This document shows positions 60,975 through 64,000 of a stretch of DNA of 64,000 nt, piece by piece. The stretch is from Neurospora tetraspora (Eukaryota; Ascomycota; Sordariomycetes; Sordariales; Sordariaceae), in assembly GCF_033439725.1 (NCBI RefSeq), contig NW_026944387.1, positions 62,001 through 126,000 on the forward strand, read 5' to 3'. How positions within the stretch are numbered: position 1 is the first letter of the stretch; each line of letters begins with the position of its first letter. Made by a program: the position numbers and the translations under genes. Below the pieces are notes generated by a model that was not told the DNA's origin, made no database searches, and worked only from the letters and a program-made list of their open reading frames with translations.

Positions 60975-63900
60975 ATGTTGACGCCAGTGGGCACCGGCGT
61001 CCTGCGCTACAGCTACCCCATGGGCGACACGCCAGCCGTGTGCTTGACGCAGGACATTCCCTCTTCATATCGTGTTCCCGCTCGCACCCGCGATAAAAAC
61101 GACGAGCAGAAAGAAGGAAAGGAGAAAGAAGGAGAAGAGAAGGAAGGAGAGGAGAAGGAAGGAGAGGAGAAAGAAGGGGAAAAAAGAGAGGGAGAGGAGA
61201 AAGAAAAGAACCAAGAAGACAACGACAGTGGCTACGATCAGGAAGACCCAATCAGCATCTTGCTTCTTGGGTGTGGAGATCTTCGCAAGATTCTCTTCAC
61301 GATCAACCATGATGGTAAGTCAGTCTAGCCGTCCATCTGTTGCAGGACGTTGCTAACTGAGTAATAGAAGGTCGTCAACTAGACATAACCTGCTGTGACA
61401 ACGAGCGAAGCATCATAGGTGCGTACTCACCTCTCACATCCGTAAATGATAAAAAAGAAGCTTTGACTGACCTTCGTTTCCCACCACACAGCCCGCAACA
61501 TCCTCCTCCTAACCCTCCTCATCGACATGGACTCCCAACCCCCCCTCCCTCCCTCCCTACACGACCTCTTCCCCATCTACTACCACCTCTACCTCCCACC
61601 CCGCCTCGCCAACCTCATCGTCTCACAAGCCCGCAAACTGGTCGACGTTTCCGACTCCCTCCAAGCCTGGCACAAAAGCACATACGGCCGCGGAGGCATC
61701 CGCTTCTGTGACTCGTACTCCCTCTCCCGCGTCCGCGAAATCTGGCAATGCTGGGCTCAATTCGACGGAAACGAGCCTACGATTACTGACCTCAAAGCCA
61801 AGTTCGAAGCGGACCTGGCTGCTACCAGAGATGTGAAAACCGATGAGAGAGTGGATAGCACTGGCCGTGGTCTTGTCTACACAGCAGTAAGATCAGCTGC
61901 GCCGGCAGTGGATGATGATATGCACCATCTGAACGATCTCCATCAATGGTTTTGGAGGGTGGGGCTTATTTCCATGTCGCTCACCAAAGAGAGCACGCAG
62001 GTTAACCCGATGTTTGTCACGCCGGATGGGCATGTGAGGATGCACTGGGGGTTGGATCCGCTTCTTGGGTTTCCGTTGGCGGAGGCGTATACGAGAATGG
62101 TGGACGAGCCGGAGGGCTGGGGGGCGGACGATGTGAGTTCACGGCAGAAGGTTGTGGCGCTTGTTATGGGGAAGTTTGCTGCTTGGTGCCAGAGTTTCAA
62201 GGACGCATGGGCGGAGGGGAGCGTGGTGACGAGGTGGTTTGTCGGTGATGCGGTCGCTTTTGGGCATACTTTGCAAGGTCTTGCGAGTGGCTCAATACGA
62301 ACCCCCCACTGGTATCGCAGCCGGCATAGCTTTAGGCCCTTGAAGCTTGATGGGGAGGATTACCAGCCCGACAGCTCTACCCCTGCCCCGTTATCCTTTA
62401 TGGTTATCGACACCTCCAACCTCATCGATGACCTCGGCGCACTCAACGTGCTAGTAGCCACCTCCCCGGTGCTCGAAAACAACCTAGCCGCCACGCTCTA
62501 CACCGAGATACTCACCCGCTACCACCGCACTTACAAAGAAGAAGCCGACAACCTCCTTTGCGGCCCCCTCTCCACCGTCGCCCTCCTCCTCGGTCTGTTC
62601 TGCGTAGAACATTCCACCAACACCTCCCCTTACCCATCCCAGGATGCCATGACCTACCAAATGATGAAAAACGGATCTGCTAAGCCCAGAGACGTGCCTC
62701 CAAAGTTGTACCAGCCATACGAACGGCTGAGATGGAAGCGGCCCATAGCGCATTAGGCGTGCGCTTTCAACCCACCACCATCTCCCGAATCTATGTCTCT
62801 GCCGGTGTACCCCATCAAATTCAACGATAAGGACCTCGTCGGCCTGGTTCACCAGATATACAAGAAAATGTTCTGGGACGACTGTCAAGACGACATCATC
62901 GCCGCCATGATGACCAACATGACCCTTGCAGGCGACGGCGGCGCCCACGAACGAAGATCTAACCACAAGCTCTACACCCCAGCTAGCTTTGCTGCCTTCC
63001 TCAAATTGATCAGGAGTAGAGTGCAAGTTGGCGACTGGACCGCGACCATTGAGGCGATTCTCGCCCTAATTGAGCAGGAACCGAGAAGGCAACCACATGG
63101 AGACAGTGAGCCGGTCGCTGATTACACTCCGGAGTTGAGGGCCTGGCTGCACCTGTTGAGAGTGTATACATCGCCTGAATGGCCGGGGTCCTACAACGCC
63201 AGGAACTCAGTACCGAAGAACGAGAGGATTTGGCAGTTGAAGACGTGGGTGAACATTCCGCCGGTGATGTGCGTGACGGTGGTGGTGCCTCAGCATAAGT
63301 CACCTGTGGTGGGCAGGTTGGAGAGGGACAATTTGGGGGTTGGAAGGCCGAGTTTTGTTGAGTGTGCCATTTCCAAGCCGGGCAACGACAAAAGTTGCCA
63401 CGGGTTCGCGTCGGTACAAATCGGTTATGGATGGCCGCAGCACGAGAATACTCACATAAGAGGCCCCGGGTCGATCCTCAAAATTACCATGCGTCCCCCG
63501 AGCTTGGAAGGGAAATACCATTTGATGGTGTCCTTTATGGTCCCGACGTCGGTGCTTCTGACAGGACATCCTGAGACGTCGATGGTGAAGGTCCAGTTCC
63601 GACGGACCCCCAATGTCGGCGATTATGGAGATGATCTTGGACCCGGACTGACCATATACGAAACGCCCCTCCACAACTATGATCAGGTCATCATCACCCG
63701 ATACCCGCCTCAGCTTGGTGGCACACCGACTGTGCATGAGTTTCCCAGGACCTTACCTCCCCCGGATCTGCCGGCTAGCGCCACCATCGCAGCTGGCATG
63801 AACGGCACACGATACGAAATCACCTCCCTCACCGCACGCCTCCAGTTCACATCCCCCGAACTGAACTCCCGTCTCGCAAGCGGTTACACCGCCCACTGCC

Positions 63901-64000
63901 GCCAGGTATCACCATGTACATACCTCATCACTCTCAGCGGCAGCTTTACCGCGAGCCGCTGTGACATGAAGCCCATGAAAGCATCACTCCCTGTACCCGA
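60975..64000 (+). CDS. DUF4470 domain protein, divergent paralogue, truncated by the window end
   Basis: Exons 60975-61314, 61368-61418 and 61492 onward; introns 53 and 73 bp. The N-terminus (MLTPVGTGVLRYSYPMGDTP, AVCLTQDIP, ILLLGCGDLRKILFTINHD, QLDITCCDNERSIIARNILL) is DUF4470, with a Glu/Lys/Gly repeat inserted between its first two motifs. The core (DLHQWFWRVGL; WFVGDAVAFGHTLQ; MVIDTSNLIDDLGALNVLVA) matches the leftward paralogue throughout. A TAG at 62754-62756 interrupts the frame after LRWKRPIAH, yet the same frame then stays open to the last base of the window (415 codons) and keeps matching the paralogue (FMVPTSVLL; ITSLTARLQF). The long Pro-rich and coiled-coil linkers of the paralogue are missing here. 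A MYND finger would be expected beyond the window. Either a nonsense-bearing gene, an unspliced short intron, or read-through. Confidence 0.78.
61100..61215 (+). repeat. Purine-rich minisatellite coding for Glu/Lys/Gly repeats
   Basis: Tandem, slightly diverged 15-base units of the GAAGGAGAGGAGAAG type inside exon 1 of the rightward DUF4470 gene, encoding repeats of the form KEGEE. All-purine on the plus strand. Length is likely variable between strains. It lies between the AVCLTQDIP and ILLLGCGD motifs of DUF4470, where the paralogue has only a short KKGEEG loop. Confidence 0.8.

Overview
The window looks like a chromosomal segment of a filamentous ascomycete, most probably Neurospora or a close Sordariaceae relative. 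The genes are about 50-55% GC with short (50-120 bp) introns that have GTRNGT donors and CTRAC-type branch points. The protein families (ferricrocin synthetase, ornithine N5-monooxygenase, modin-like, DUF4470/MYND) are fungal. One 3.4-kb island carries the extreme AT enrichment and CpA/TpG loss typical of repeat-induced point mutation (RIP).

Layout. 1.6-3.4 kb (-): dicarboxylic-type amino acid permease, followed by a gene-poor 5-kb stretch. 8.4-9.3 kb (+): dienelactone-hydrolase-family enzyme. 9.5-10.2 kb (-): GNAT acetyltransferase. 11.1-14.2 kb (+): TAPT1/Emp65-family membrane protein. 14.6-15.0 kb (+): a short spliced reading frame resembling the C-terminal end of a terpene synthase, probably a relic. 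15.6-17.7 kb (-): fungal-specific low-complexity protein with one membrane segment. 20.9-23.2 kb (-): modin-like protein. 25.1-26.0 kb (+): DUF1264 (oil-body-associated-protein-like) protein.

26.1-45.9 kb is the siderophore locus. A giant 5153-residue NRPS (SidC-type ferricrocin synthetase, domain order A-T-C-A-T-C-T-C-A-T-C-T-C-T-C) and an L-ornithine N5-monooxygenase (SidA type) lie on the same strand, 2.4 kb apart. SidA makes N5-hydroxyornithine. After acylation by an enzyme not in this window, SidC builds the intracellular siderophore ferricrocin from it with Gly and Ser. Eight exact copies of ATCWGATAA, the published target of SreA/SRE-type iron-responsive GATA repressors, occur around these genes. 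I found none elsewhere when scanning by eye.

47.34-50.80 kb is a RIP-mutated DNA transposon, visible as an inverted-repeat element of 3463 bp with terminal repeats of about 85 bp and a perfect 9-bp target-site duplication. It is probably Mutator-like (MULE). It inserted into the upstream region of sidA and separates one ATCWGATAA site from the others.

52.9-64.0 kb holds two divergently transcribed DUF4470 paralogues. In the left one (-), a 1326-codon frame and an 801-codon frame with a C-terminal MYND zinc finger are in the same phase and separated by one TAG. The right one (+, running off the window) also has one in-frame TAG, at a different place. Aligning the two paralogues by eye suggests each is one long protein interrupted by a single amber codon.
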